Source: Puccinia triticina (Eukaryota; Basidiomycota; Pucciniomycetes; Pucciniales; Pucciniaceae). From it: DNA of 64,000 bases. Positions 21,101 through 32,345 of this stretch are shown piece by piece. Position 1 is the first letter of the stretch; every line of letters begins with the position of its first letter. Location: assembly GCF_026914185.1 (NCBI RefSeq), contig NC_070563.1, positions 2,997,001 to 3,061,000 on the forward strand, in the 5' to 3' direction. The notes below the pieces were generated by a model. It had not been told where the DNA came from and did no database searches. It worked only from the letters and a program-made list of their open reading frames with translations. A program made the translations under genes and the position numbers.

Positions 21101-23075
21101 GTGCTGGTTCTTCTTCATCCTCCATGTCTGTGAAGTTTGCTGATTTGACACCATCCAATGGGACCCTTCTGTTGGTTATCTTCTTCCTGATACAGTCAGT
21201 AACTCCTGGTGATATAGCAAAGATTTCTCCAAAGGCCAACTCCATCTTTCCTGCAGTCAACATCCTACTAGCCACTTCTTCTTCAATTCCTGGGTATTCC
21301 TTGGCCAAAGTCTTTTCCAAATAGGTCTTCTTAACTGGTTTGTCCTTAGGTGCAGTGGTTGAATCCTTGTCCTTATCCTGGAACCTGACTTGAGGGGAGC
21401 CTTTAGAAGCAGGAGTTTTGGAAGCACTAGGAGTGGGGGGCTGGGCCATGTGAAGTAAGTCCTCTGTATCCATGTCCATTAGGTCCTGTTTTTCCTTTCT
21501 GATTCTTTTGTCTGACTTGGCTGGTTCCTCTTCATCCTGATCTTTAGAGTTGTTTCTGGTCCTCTTTCCAAGGTCTGCTTCATAACTGTGGGATTGAGAA
21601 TAGGCTGGGTCCTCCTCTAGTTGGCCAAAAGAAGATGTGAGTTTAGTTTTAGAGTACTCCTCCACTGGGGTTCTGATTGGTCTGCTTGGAATCCATGGAA
21701 TAACTGATTTGTCTGGAAGCTTGTAATCCTTTCCATCCCTGATAACAGCACCACTAGACATGTCCTGGGCAAGTTGAGAGCAGCTGTTGGTTCCATGGGT
21801 TTCCTGATGACAATAATAGCATTTGAATGGCCAGGTCCTAGCAGGTTTGTCCATGTGGGGAGGAAGTCCTTTTCCAGAAGTGAGGGATGCAAACTGTTTA
21901 GTAAGGAGTTCCACTTGTTTGTCCAGAGAAGTAGAAGCAGTAGGAGCAGTTCCATGAGTAGCAGGTGTAGATTTGGAGGTACCCGGTAAGTTGTCCAAAG
22001 TGGATTTCTCTTCTGCCCTCCATTCAGTCCTTCTGTTGACCACTGATCTTGAATAAACCTCCTGGTGAATGTAGGTAAGAAGAGTTTCAGTGTCTGGCAA
22101 GATATCACCTCCATCCTTTGAGGCTAGCATTTGATTGTCCCTCATCAGATTCCTAGTAACCCTTTGGTCCAAATCCTTGTGGAGAGTTTCCAAGAGAAGA
22201 TGTCTGAATTCCTCCAAGCTGGTACTATACCCCATTCTTACCAAATAGTGAGTGATGGTTTCAAACCTGTTTCTGAATGTGTTGAAGGTTTCCAAAGTGC
22301 TGATTCCTCCATCCTGAGCAGATTTGTAGACTAGTTTCCTGAGATCCTCCCTGGTGTATCTGACCAAAGGCTGAGAAGTTCCAAACCTGGTGAGTAGCTG
22401 TTTCTTCAAGGTTTCCCAATCCAAGTTTTCATGGCCTGACATGTCTTCCACTTCATCCTTTAGGTCCAATCCTTTGATAAAAGCAATGATTTGTCCAGCC
22501 AGTTCCTTAGAGTTAGCACCATCATCTCTCCCAGCACTTTCATACCTTCTAATAAACTTCTCCACAGGCATGCTGGTTCCATCAAAGAAGAGCTCCTTGT
22601 CCATGGGTTTAATCTTGACTCCTCTGCTGAATGGATCCTGGTACCTTGGCATGGCTGGTTCTCTGTTCAAGAAGTGGGTGTTGGACCTGGTAGAGTGAGT
22701 TGAATGATCCCTTTGGCGCTGGAATCTGGGAAAGCGGGGTGGTGGAACATTTAAATCCTCTGAATCATCCAATGGCTGATTGGTATCCCTGTATCCTGTG
22801 AATCTAGGAGCACTGGAAGTCTGAGGTCTAGGAGGAGGTCTGCAAGAACTGGAGTTGGCCTGTGGAATAGAAGAACCCTGTGGATCTGGAGCATTGGAAG
22901 GAGCCTGAGGACCTGGACCAGTAGAAGAAGGTTGGTGACCTGGACCAGTGGGAGGAACCTGAGTCTGACTAGCATTAGAAGTGGTGGAGTCCTGAACTGC
23001 AGCAGTACTGGAAGGATCCACTGGAGGGTAAAGACTGGGGGCAACATTGTTGTTGGGAGATCCTTGGGCAGACAT
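18177..23075 (-). pseudogene. Ty3 Gag-Pol polyprotein in one frame, one late nonsense codon
   Basis: The frame opens at 23075 (MSAQGSPNNN). Gag contains CYYCHQETHGTNSC near residue 415. Protease has LLDTGS near 690. Reverse transcriptase has KLRIVHDLQKLNKV and the FVDD catalytic motif near 887. RNase H has LSVDSS near 1050. Integrase has an H2C2 zinc region (HESLGHRG ... CEAC) near 1260-1310 and catalytic acidic residues in SLDTVHI, TVDGGSEFG and ANGMVERGH. Gag and pol are fused without a frameshift. A TAA at 18528-18530 stops the frame after residue 1515. The same frame then stays open for another 116 codons to 18177 and encodes the integrase C-terminus (KWNGPYRIKAQNPGGSYILE). No chromodomain is visible. 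The stop probably inactivates integrase in this copy. Confidence 0.92.
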
Positions 23076-23270
23076 GATTGAAGCAGGTAAGTTGAATCTG
23101 AATCTGAAGGTTGATAATGAAGGTGCTGATAGTGTTACTGTTGGTTGAAGTTGATTCTAAAAGCAGGGAGTTGGTTTATGAAAGGAGGAGTATGAGGAGT
23201 GTAGGTGAAGTAGTATGTAGCTGATGGTAAAAGTGTTACTAAGGCTGAAGATATCTGAAGTATAGAAAGG

Positions 23271-23287
23271 CCACTGTTGGGACACCA
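23271..23287 (-). promoter_or_regulatory. Candidate primer-binding site of the Ty3 element
   Basis: Two bases after the 5' LTR the minus strand reads TGGTGTCCCAACAGTGG. It starts with TGG, the complement of a tRNA CCA end, at the expected place. I cannot say which tRNA it matches. Confidence 0.5.
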
Positions 23288-23289
23288 CT

Positions 23290-24251
23290 TGTGGAACTAC
23301 TCAATGGGGAGAATAGAGCTTGGAAGGGAAATGGATAGCAACACTAGTACTAATGTAAGCTATTCAAGGGTGCTGATGAGGCTGCCTTCCTGACTAATGC
23401 TGAGGGGATGAGAGTAACACTAAGAAAAAGAAGAAAAGGTGTGGCTGATTTCTACTTGATCTTAGGAGCTAGTACTATGAGCTGACTACTGCCTACTGAA
23501 GGTGAGAGGGTTGGAGCAATGGTTGAAGGGGGAAAGCAATTGGAAATGATTCAATGGCAATGAGTTGATGAGAATGGGCACTATAATTTCTGTATCTAAA
23601 ATTCTCTATAAATTCTGCATAAGGTACAAGTGAGGGGGGGAAGGACAGTTCTTATATGAAGGAAGAATGAGCACAGACAATGAGGAGTTCTCTGGCTATG
23701 GGAATAAAGGAATGTAAAAATGGGGAAGAGTGATGTGAACATAGTAAAAGTATGTAATGATGAGCAATGCTGAAAGGGGAATGCTGGTTATGGGAATAAA
23801 AGAATGTACTAATGGGGAAGAGTGATGAGAACATAGTAACAACTTGTAATGATGAGCACTACTGAAAGAGGTAAGCACAGATCCAATGATGTAATGTGTA
23901 CAATAGGTATAGTACATAATGAGAAATGTATGTAAAGGGTTTAGTATGTGAGAATAAATATGTAAAAGGAATGTACTGTAATGATTCAAGTAGGTTACTA
24001 ATGAAATGAGTATTGTAACTAATGAAGACTGTAGGTTGTCTGTAAGTCTTATATCCTCTATAACTACTGAACCATTGAAGATGAGGGGGTACTATGCATG
24101 AGTGACCATAGGTGAAATTTGATGTAGAATCTGAATATGTAATAATAATGAGGTATTTTTGAGGGGTTATGGGGAGATGGGCAATGTAATGATGAATGTA
24201 TGTAAAAGGAAGCAATAAAATACTACTTATGGTTTGGAATGGAGCACCACA
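23290..24251 (-). repeat. 5' LTR of the Ty3 element (962 bp)
   Basis: The intact copy shows TG...CA ends (TGTGGTGC ... TTCCACA in coding orientation). It serves as the reference for the empty hAT site and for the solo LTR at 766-1728. Confidence 0.95.
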
Positions 24252-24255
24252 GCGC

Positions 24256-24631
24256 GTACATGGGCGGGAATCTAAAATGATGATCATACATTTTTTCACA
24301 GCCCATTGGCCCAAATATTCAGATTGTAATACCGAGTTTGGAACCAGCAATGCATTTGTCCAAAGTCACCCACATGTACGCGCGTACATGAGAGGGAAAC
24401 TCAATTGACCAAATAAAAACCCCTTTCACAAACTGAGAGCCAAACTACGTTCTGCATCCGCCAAGGTCCTTTGTAAATTACATAAAACCCCAATCGCCTT
24501 TCATTCACAATAATAATCTGTCTCTCCCCTAACCATGACACTACATGATTTGTGTAACATATAATCTGGGCCTTGTCTTGTGTTCCCCCTCCTGACTCTG
24601 CTCTTTTTTCCTGTGGTTCCTTTACTTCAGA
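24256..24631. other. Upstream region of the 24632 gene with a perfect palindrome
   Basis: CATGTACGCGCGTACATG, an 18-bp perfect palindrome, lies at 24373-24390. The right half of a second copy is at the edge of the Ty3 element (24252-24262). No gene is visible. Confidence 0.5.
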
Positions 24632-25737
24632 ATGCCGTTATCCCAGTCTCATTTTGCTGATGGCAAACCACCAGTTGGTGCTGCAAAAGTTAATCTTGCC
24701 TACTCAACAATCCTACCCAATTCCAATTCATCATTTGCTTGTTGTATTGCTGCCTTCACGCGAGCTTTCCTAGACTTAGAATATGACCGCAAGAAAACCC
24801 CTTCGGAGTCATGGAGGCTCCCTCCCTCTGCCCACAATTTCCATATTGGCTCTAACCTTCCAGACTCCATTCTCATACAGCCTATTGATCCCATTCCTGT
24901 TGGTTCACCATTACCCACCTCACAGAAGATACCCCCAATCTTTCAAATCCTATTTGTCCAAGACCTCTCAAAATCTCATTTTCCTGGTGTTACTTTTTGC
25001 TGGTCTCATCCATGGGATTCTCACTGGAACCAACTTTTCGCAAAATTTATCCTAAAACATTGGAGGAATGCCCATGCAGCTGGAAAATTTACTCCGTTTT
25101 TCATGGATCCGGTTGAAGCCTCAAACATATCCTTCCAGCTTGGCGTACTCCACCGATGGTTTGTTGGAAGGCAGAAAGGATTACGATTGGGTCAGTTTTC
25201 AGAACAGCACAAATCCAAGAAGAAAAAATCTGAATGTAAATCCAAAGTACAAATGCAGGTGTGCCAAATTCTTGCTTTTCTCCTGCCTGCCATGTGGGCT
25301 AAGCTCTTTCTTAATTTCAGATCTTGCAACATCGTCAAGAAACACTCTCTACACTCCCATTGAGCCCTAACACGAAATCTTTATTCGATAACATCAAGGC
25401 TACCTCTGAAACTGAGATAAATCCCCCTCGCTCTCTGTTCAAAATTCCTTCGCTCTGGAGGTCAGAAGAGTTTTCGAAATTCGCGCAAGAATTGGATAAG
25501 ATTTTTATTCAGAAGAAGACCAGCACAAAAGGACGCCAATTTGTACACGATTTTGTCTTGGAGGCTCGCAGGCAGACTTCAATCACATCTCCTCCAGCTG
25601 GCTTCAAGGAAGTTCCTCGTAATCTTCCGTTGAACTGCTACTCGTCGGAATACTTGGTGACGCTTTTGGAGTCCCAGAGAAATCTTATAAATCCACAAGC
25701 GCCCATCAACATATCAGAATTGCTAACAGTCGGATAA
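24632..25737 (+). CDS. LPxxCY-family protein of unknown function, two exons, intact
   Basis: Exon 1 is 24632-25258 and exon 2 is 25321-25737. The intron has a GTGTGC donor and a TTAATTTCAG acceptor, and the frame is open across it (347 residues). Exon 1 includes CIAAFTRAFLDLEYDRKKTP and WNQLFAKFILKHWRNAH and ends in a Lys-rich stretch. Exon 2 has LWRSEEFSKFAQELDKIF and ends with LPLNCYSSEYLVTLLESQR. The last motif and the preceding basic helix resemble the gene at 3181-4825. There is no signal peptide or membrane segment. It is convergent with the SNF2 pseudogene. Start choice: first in-frame ATG after a T-rich leader. Function unknown; its repeated presence near transposase and helicase genes suggests transposon cargo. 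Confidence 0.7.
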
Positions 25738-25789
25738 GGCTCTCCTTCCAGAGTAAGTATTTTCACAAACCTCTTAACCTATCATATTA

Positions 25790-26012
25790 GGGGGTTTCAA
25801 AGTTGGCCAGATGCGACTTGCATGCAATTTTGCAAGTCGGTGTTCAAGTTCATTCTTGAACACCGAGTTGCAAAAGTGCATGCAAGCCACACTGTACTAC
25901 ACCCCCTAAGCCTGCTTGAATGTATTTTTTGAAATTTGGTGTTCAATAAAAGCCTTGAACACCAACTTGCAAAAGTGCATGCAAGTTGTGCATGGCCAAC
26001 TTTGAATCCCCC
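25790..26012. mobile_element. MITE with TA target duplication
   Basis: The 223-bp element lies between TA at 25788-25789 and 26013-26014. Termini are GGGGGTTTCAAAGTTGGCCA and, inverted, GGGGGATTCAAAGTTGGCCA. The interior has two diverged inverted pairs of GGTGTTCAAG and TGCAAAAGTGCATGCAAG. Short length and TA duplication fit a Tc1/mariner-type non-autonomous element. It lies between two convergent genes. Confidence 0.85.
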
Positions 26013-26122
26013 TATTGTTCATGAGTAGCTGAGCACATTCATATTGCTTATTTCCCCCCAATGGTACACTAAGCCTATTATATTTACAACCCATTCTTGA
26101 TTCAGTAAGTGCAAACATGAAA

Positions 26123-28358
26123 TTATAAAGAAATCACGCACACTGCAAGCTCTCCCTTCCTTTTCTGTACCTGATATATGTTCATTTCCAGACTTCCTTT
26201 TAGATAGTATTGATATACATGAATTGGATGAACCTGTCCCAAACGGTAAAGTCAATCAACAGCTTGGACTTCTGCTGCAGGGTTCCAACCCGGTTCCTGA
26301 ATCATGTATCATTATTAGGTTTCTCCTCTCCCCCTGTAACAAAATCAAGATGGCTTACCATCATATATACATTCTGAGCGCAACGCAAATCAATGCCCAC
26401 CCTGGCAGCTTGGATTGAGGCCAAGAGAACATTGCACTGTTTGTCGGTTCGAAATTGTTTGAGGTTTTCATCACGCTTTCTGATGGTCTGGTCCCCAGTG
26501 AGCCATGTCAATCTGATACCATTCTCCTGTAGTGCTTGCTCAATACTATCAGGTCGAATAAGAATCAACACATATATTGTTTCCATGATCAAAATGACAA
26601 ATAACTTACATCCCCAGAAAGCCAGTGAAACTGGAAAATACCACTGCCTTTGTACTCTCAATCCCTTGAACCCCACTCAAGAAGATCTTCAGGTTCTCGA
26701 CTAGGTGGACAATCTTTCCTGAATCCTGCCATCGCCATTTTGGTTGATTCTGTATCTCTGACTGTGCAAATAATGTATGGTTGCAAAATTGACAAAGCAT
26801 TGTCAACTGTCTGAAAAACTCCAAAGAATCCCATTGCTCCCCCGCAGTTCGTAGCCTCCCAAAAAGCTCAATAAAAATCTGGTGCAGATCTTTTGAAATC
26901 TCCTCCCACTCCGAGCTGATCTTGAAAAGTATAAATTTCTCCACTTTCTCGGGAAGATTCAACAATTCATCCTTTGTTCCTCTCAAGCAAACAGCATCCA
27001 TGAGTCAATTTAAGGTCTTGATTGCCTCTTGTGCACCCACGTTCATTCAAGGGACCAGACAGCTCCTCCAGATCCACTCTTGGTCCCATGGATGTATTTT
27101 CAACAGGATAATCAAGCTTTGCAAGTCGGTCAATCGGTTTTGGACAGGTGTTCCTGTCAAGCAAAGAACAAACTGGCACTGAAGATTTTGAATGCTCTGG
27201 GTTAGGTTTGTTGCTGCATTCCTTATCAAGCTATCATCATAAAAAGAAATCAGCACCATGTATGCCAATTTTCCACATCATTCAATTCACTTACTGGGCT
27301 TCGTCCAATACTATCCTGAACCAGAACAGATCTAGAGATCCAATGTTGTGCTGGTTGGGGTGTTTCTTGTTACCACTCGTTCCAATCATTTTGTAAGTTG
27401 TCAAAATGAGCATTGTCGACTGCAGGTCTTCTCTAGAAAGGCTCTTCCGATTGTCTCCATGGAAAACCTTGTAAGGGATTGCGTGTCCTCTGAAATGGAG
27501 ATCAATGTCGTTTTTCCAATTTGAAAGGGTTGCAAGAGGGCAGATGACTAGTGTAGCTGCAGATCGTTTGTTGGGATCAGCTTGTCGGAAACTTCTTCCG
27601 TTGTTACTTGTTGCCAGAATAAACGCAAGGGTTGTCAATGTCTTTCCTAATCCCATATCGTCAGCTAGTATTGATCCCTGAGACCTGTTGTCATTCCATT
27701 CCTCCGCGCTAGAATTCAAATCTTCTTCAAAGTAACTGCGAAGCCAGGCATTGTCATGGTGGTACCACAAGGATTCTGGCTTGTTGTTCTGAGCATCTTC
27801 ATTCTCGAGGAGGAATTTTAGGGCAGATATCTGATGGGGTTTCATGTTTGTCTTGCACTTTTGAAGCAATGTTGAAATCCAAGCAGGTAGTCTGGAGTTG
27901 TAGTCTCTAGTGGTTTCAGACGTGAAGTGCGGAATTGAAAAGAAAACATCTGGGCTATAGTTCCAGATTGGGCTGAGTTCCACTTTGGCAGCTTCAAAGG
28001 CTAGTTGAATTTGAGATATGTTTTTGGAGCGACCGAAAACACAGCCCCTCAGCTGAGGCTGGATACAATTCTTCGTCACAAGAAAGGCACGCAACTTGAC
28101 AAGGGCTACATCATTAGGAGAGATGTCTTGTTTGTTGGGTGGAGTTGAACAGCTAGAAACTGGCCCTAATAATGGACCGAGATTATCACTCTGCTTTTGA
28201 CTGGGATCTCCAAAACAATTATGTGGTGCACAGTATATGTGAACTAGGTGTCGGCCTCGTTGAAGAAAAGCTACCTGAGGGACATCACAAGGCAGGGTTA
28301 CAGTTCTAGTGGAAGTTAAGGAGATGATAAACTGGCCAAGACAGAAGGTTGAAGACAT
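26123..28358 (-). pseudogene. SNF2-family helicase (Rad5/Rad16-like), inactivated
   Basis: Helicase motifs are clear. DDMGLGKTLTT is the Walker A region, followed by TLVICPLATLSNW, a DEAH box completed across an intron (donor GTAAGT near 27292), LTGTPVQNRLTDLQ, KAVVFSSFTGF, WLTGDQ, LLASIQAARVGIDL and NPAAEVQAVD followed by LYRLGQ. Introns with GTAAGT and GTAAGC donors lie near 26600 and 26360. No RING finger is seen between the helicase halves, unlike complete Rad5/Rad16 proteins. Three in-frame TGA codons are present at 27047-27049, 27005-27007 and 26252-26254. The last replaces the arginine expected in VDRLYRLGQ and the second sits where arginine would fit. The gene lies next to a CACTA right end. 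SNF2 genes act in chromatin remodelling and repair; here it is probably transposon cargo that has decayed. Confidence 0.85.
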
Positions 28359-29411
28359 TTTGGCAAAAGGGATGGGTAATTTTCTTTTTTTTGTGTTGTG
28401 AAAATGGGAACTGAGAAAGATAGGGGGACAGTGTGTTCCTTTTGAAACGTTCTAGCAATGATCCACTGGGGTTATTACTGGCCATGATGATATCCAAAAA
28501 TCTAGCCTGAGTTTGTTTGGCACTAAAATTTGGGCTCCTCAGCTCTGAGATTTGGTTTAGGGTGTTGCAAATGGCTACTTGATGACAAGAGCATGCAGGT
28601 TGACCTCAACATACCATCAACATGAGATCATCTCCCCTGTGCCCTTCTTGAATATTCAATCTTTATGTAATCTCACAGGCGAGGATATTGGTAATCATTG
28701 TTTGTGCCTTTTAAATTCTACAGTGTAACATCAAATATGTGTGATATAGTTGTTTTGGATTCATGTCACATTTGCAACTGCAAAATATAACATTTCCCCA
28801 AAAGCATACGTACCTCACATGAATGAAACATGCAGTGAAGTTCATCTTGCATACCCATCTAGTTAGTCTTATGCCTCTTTTCATTTTTCAAGTAGCATGA
28901 TTTTCCAATATAACACAGCCTTGGAAGAAGTCACATTCATTGTGCCTGTCTGTCACAGTGGAATGGGTTTTGAAGTGGATCACAGAAATCTTTTTTACCA
29001 GGGCAGGTCACAATGAAAATCTTTTCTGGAGTTATGATTGAGTTGATCTGGTGTTCCACACAAATTCAACTGGATTTACCGGTCAAATGTAGTTGATTAA
29101 TGTCTCAATGTATAATCAGTTGACCTCAATTTACCCACAGGAAATCAAAGAGTTCTACATAGAATTGTATTAAATCCCAATAGTTTTATGGCTGACTTGA
29201 GACCCAAAACAACCTCATTTTTTAACCTTACTGATGCATCAATTTTGAATCACTTCTGAATGGGGTTCAAATCATATCTGACTCACTTATGACCAAGTTC
29301 CCGATCATGTAGGGATAAGTTACTATTCCCATCCGGCTGACATCCGACCAAAACTCACATAAAATTCAGCGGTGGCACTCCCTGGGGAGTGGGAACATAT
29401 CTCCCCTGGTG
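28359..29411 (+). mobile_element. Right end of a large CACTA-like element
   Basis: The terminus ends ...CTCCCCTGGTG at 29411. A palindrome CACTCCCTGGGGAGTG lies at 29376-29391. Related complete termini at 33762 and 35914 begin CACCAGGGGAGA and have a 3-bp duplication, as in CACTA (EnSpm) elements. The 900 bp inward hold no gene and form the subterminal region. The terminus cuts into an intron of hAT copy B, one base before its AG acceptor. No matching left end occurs between position 1 and 29411, so the element extends beyond the left edge. Confidence 0.65.
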
Positions 29412-29415
29412 GTAG

Positions 29416-31193
29416 ATATGTGGGATTGTCACCAACAACGCTTCAAACAACCAGACAATGATTGATACACTCAAATCTTACAAATGGCCGCGGTTCAAGG
29501 GGCAAGTTCATTGGATTCGATGTTTTGCTCATATCTTAAACTTGATAGCTCAGGTGATCTTGCGACCGTTCGGAAGTCACCAAAAAAATCAAGCTTCTTC
29601 CTTGCTCAATCAGGACCAGGACTCAGATGAAGAAGAGGAAGATGGAGAGTTGGTGGAGGATCCAGGTGACCAAATTCAAATGTAAGCTCATCACGTTTCA
29701 AATATTGTTCCACATCTATGCATATGTCGCGTTTCAACTGATTGTTTCACATCTATGCATAGGTTTGCTCAAAGTGATTCAGGAGATGAGGAATATTTTG
29801 ATTCCGAAAGACTAGGAGAGAACGTGGCTTCTGGCCTCATTGGCGAAGACAAAATTGAACTAGAGGAAGGCAATTTAAATGACATGAGCGATGAGGGCGA
29901 AGATGATTGATACACTTCCAACTCATGCAAGCAGAGCTTATCCAAGGTAAGCAGCAATCTCCAACCAATACTTTGTTTGAATTATTACTGACATGAAACC
30001 AAAAACAGTTCCGAGCGATTTCCCAAAAGTTAAATAAGTCTCCTAATTCAAGGGCTCTTTTCAGGGAGATCTGTAGTGATCTCGATTGTTCTAAGCCACA
30101 CAGTGTTGGACAAGATGTTTGGAACCAATGGAATTCCACTTTGGATCAATTGTCAAGTATAATGCAATTCTCAGCAGCAATGTAAGATAATTCTCTTCTT
30201 ATTTTTAATATAGATTGTCCTTACTGAATTGCTGATTGGTTACCTTTAAATTTAAGCGTTGAGTGGCAGAAAGATAGACACCACGGTCCTGCTTGAAGAA
30301 ATCACATCAACCAAGATGATCTTGACTTAGCACAAGACCTGGTTGGGGTTCTTCAACCTTTCTATGACATGACCCTTCAAGTCTCAATTAGCGGGGCCAC
30401 TGTGGTAGACGGAAAGGTTCCACTACATCAAAAATAAAAAAAATCTCTGTTTTCTTTTCTTTACATAACATTCATCAGAAATCATGGACTATGGCGCAAG
30501 GACGGGACTCTACAGGACTAGAAGTTACATTACAAGCTACATATACACCTCACCTCCTATTACAACCTCACGTTTACATACACAACCCAGCTGCAGGACA
30601 GCTACAGATACTCATTTACACTGCATAGTATATACATACATTCTAAACTAGTGGATTTTCACAACTGACAGCTGCAGGCGACATCATAGAAGTACCACAT
30701 TAAATCCCTCATGTTCTGACCAATCATAGTCACTCATTCAGATGTTTGTGCCTTCTACACGTCATGTACATTCCTGACCAACCACATTCACTCATACAGT
30801 TTCCCTGCAGCTGAAATCCCTCATACAGGGCTTCCTTGTAGCTGAATTCCCTCACATTTGTCTATATAAGGAGCTCTCTCCCCCCCCTCAGTTGTCTTTC
30901 CCTCAGTTCAGTACCCACCTATCACATACCCCACAACATTACATACCATCCAAACCCTTTACACATTATAACAACCCTTACCAACTCAATAAAAACTGAA
31001 CTCACTCTCATATTCTCATATCTCTCATCTCAGTTCATTACTCACCAATTACAGTCACCCAACATTTACATTTACAGTTTACATATACTTAACAACCTAC
31101 ATACATAACAACCCTTAAATTAACAATAACAACAATTTATTCAGTGTCATCAACAAGCTCATCTTGAACCAACCAACCCTATCACTTCATTAA

Positions 31194-31225
<32 letters not shown>

Positions 31226-32345
31226 ATCTGATAGTATAGAAGGGCAGAGTTTGCACCTCCATCATCCCCTTCTCCATTCAGCAAAAGGTTCTCAGGAACA
31301 CTTTTGAGTCTTACACCGCTCGAATTGCCGACATCGTTGTCCTCATTGACCAGATCACTAGCCATCTGTCTTCAGCCATCTCGGAAAAGCGTGATGAATA
31401 TGCCCCGGCCTTGGAAAAGAGTGACAAATATGCCCCAGCCTTGGAAAAGCGTGATGAATATCCCCCAGCCTTGAGAAATGCCTGTCGGGCTGGACTTCAG
31501 CTCACTAATAAATACTATACTCTGACCGACTGCTCGCCATTATATTGGGTTGCTATGAGTATGTATTTTCCATTGTTTCTGCTAAACTAAGATATTACTG
31601 ATCGTGGTTCTACAGTCTTGCATCCTTCATTCAAAGACGAGTACTTCAAACTCGCAAAATGGCAACCAGAATGGATCGAAGAAGCAATCAGGCTGACTCG
31701 TGAGATGTGGGAAGCTCACTACAAACCTACACCTCAGACATCCGAATCACAGCAAGCACACCCTGGTATAAAGGTGAGTAAGATAATTATATCATAGATT
31801 CATACTTGATGAAAATTTTTGCTAACCTTCTTTCCTTTCCAAACTAAAGCCTGCAAAAGGAATTCTGGCAGGTTTAATTGCCGCCTCAGAAGCTCGAGGA
31901 GGGAACACCCTGGTTGATCCGATTCACATGTGGCTTGCAGGGGGTTTGACTTTAACCAATGAGGGACAGCCGGTGAATCCCCTCAAATGGTGGTTGCAAA
32001 AACGTTGTGCAGGGAATGATCATGGCGGTCTGGTAGAGATGGCCCTTGATGTGTTAAGCTGTCCTGGTCAGCTTTTTGTATCTCAAATGGGGGTTGTTGA
32101 TTGGTGTACTAATGGCAACACGCTTATACACAGCAACAACCGTGGATGTTGAACAATTGTTCAGTTTTGGGAGGGAATACGTTTCCGTTAGAAGGCACTG
32201 TCTCAGTGCTTCATCAGTCACCAAAGGTATGACCGTGGCGTTTTACTCCAAGACAAGGAAAATAAAACCTGGAGTGTTAAAAAACTGGAAGTTAAATAAG
32301 GAGAACCAGGCTAAGCAAAAAGGTAAAGGAAAATCGGTGAGATGA
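29416..32345 (+). pseudogene. hAT transposase copy B, 5' half missing, decayed
   Basis: Exons on the plus strand correspond to those of copy A. They are about 29416-29681 (GIVTNNASNNQTMIDTLKSY ... HILNLIAQVILRPFGS), 29763-29946 (acidic linker), 30009-30181 (QKLNKSPNSRALFREI), about 30258-30400, then after a solo LTR 31316-31558, 31618-31772, 31851-32065 (HMWLAGGLTLTNEGQPVNPL) and 32140-32345 (VEQLFSFGREYVSVRRHCLS). The last is the dimerisation region. A TGA interrupts the acidic linker near 29908 and another stop lies near 30293. A small in-frame triplication of a DEYAPALEK-like unit occurs at 31380-31480. The 5' exons were displaced by the CACTA element ending at 29411. Confidence 0.8.
30401..31315 (+). 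mobile_element. Solo LTR, second family, inside hAT copy B
   Basis: The 915-bp segment starts TGTGGTAGACGG and ends GAGTCTTACA. Flanking tetramers are ccac (left) and ccgc (right), a 4-bp duplication with one CpG transition. A TATA box TATATAAG is at 30863-30870. Removing the LTR restores the hAT frame across the site. Homologous LTRs are at 52021-52983 and 61874-62758. Confidence 0.88.

Larger units (their letters stand above)
10233..24251 (-). mobile_element. Complete Ty3-type LTR retrotransposon with an extra antisense gene
   Basis: The element has two LTRs of the same family and a 4-bp target duplication gcgc at 10229-10232 and 24252-24255. Without the nested hAT element and its duplication it is about 10.2 kb. 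In coding order (minus strand) it holds the 5' LTR, a candidate primer-binding site, a fused gag-pol frame, a spliced gene on the opposite strand, a second CCHC fragment, a polypurine tract and the 3' LTR. The two LTRs differ by roughly 1 percent by eye. The pre-insertion target reads CATGTTCGCGCGTACATG, and the element sits at its exact centre. Confidence 0.93.

Noticed and set aside
14400..24350. Repeated Ser/His/Tyr-rich small open frames in the LTRs
   Set aside because: They are duplicated exactly with the LTR sequence and have no conserved domain. They are chance frames in non-coding LTR DNA.
26606..28358. A functional SNF2 helicase with DEAQ in motif II
   Set aside because: The Q arises from reading into an intron. 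Splicing gives DEAH, but three in-frame TGA codons make the gene a pseudogene.
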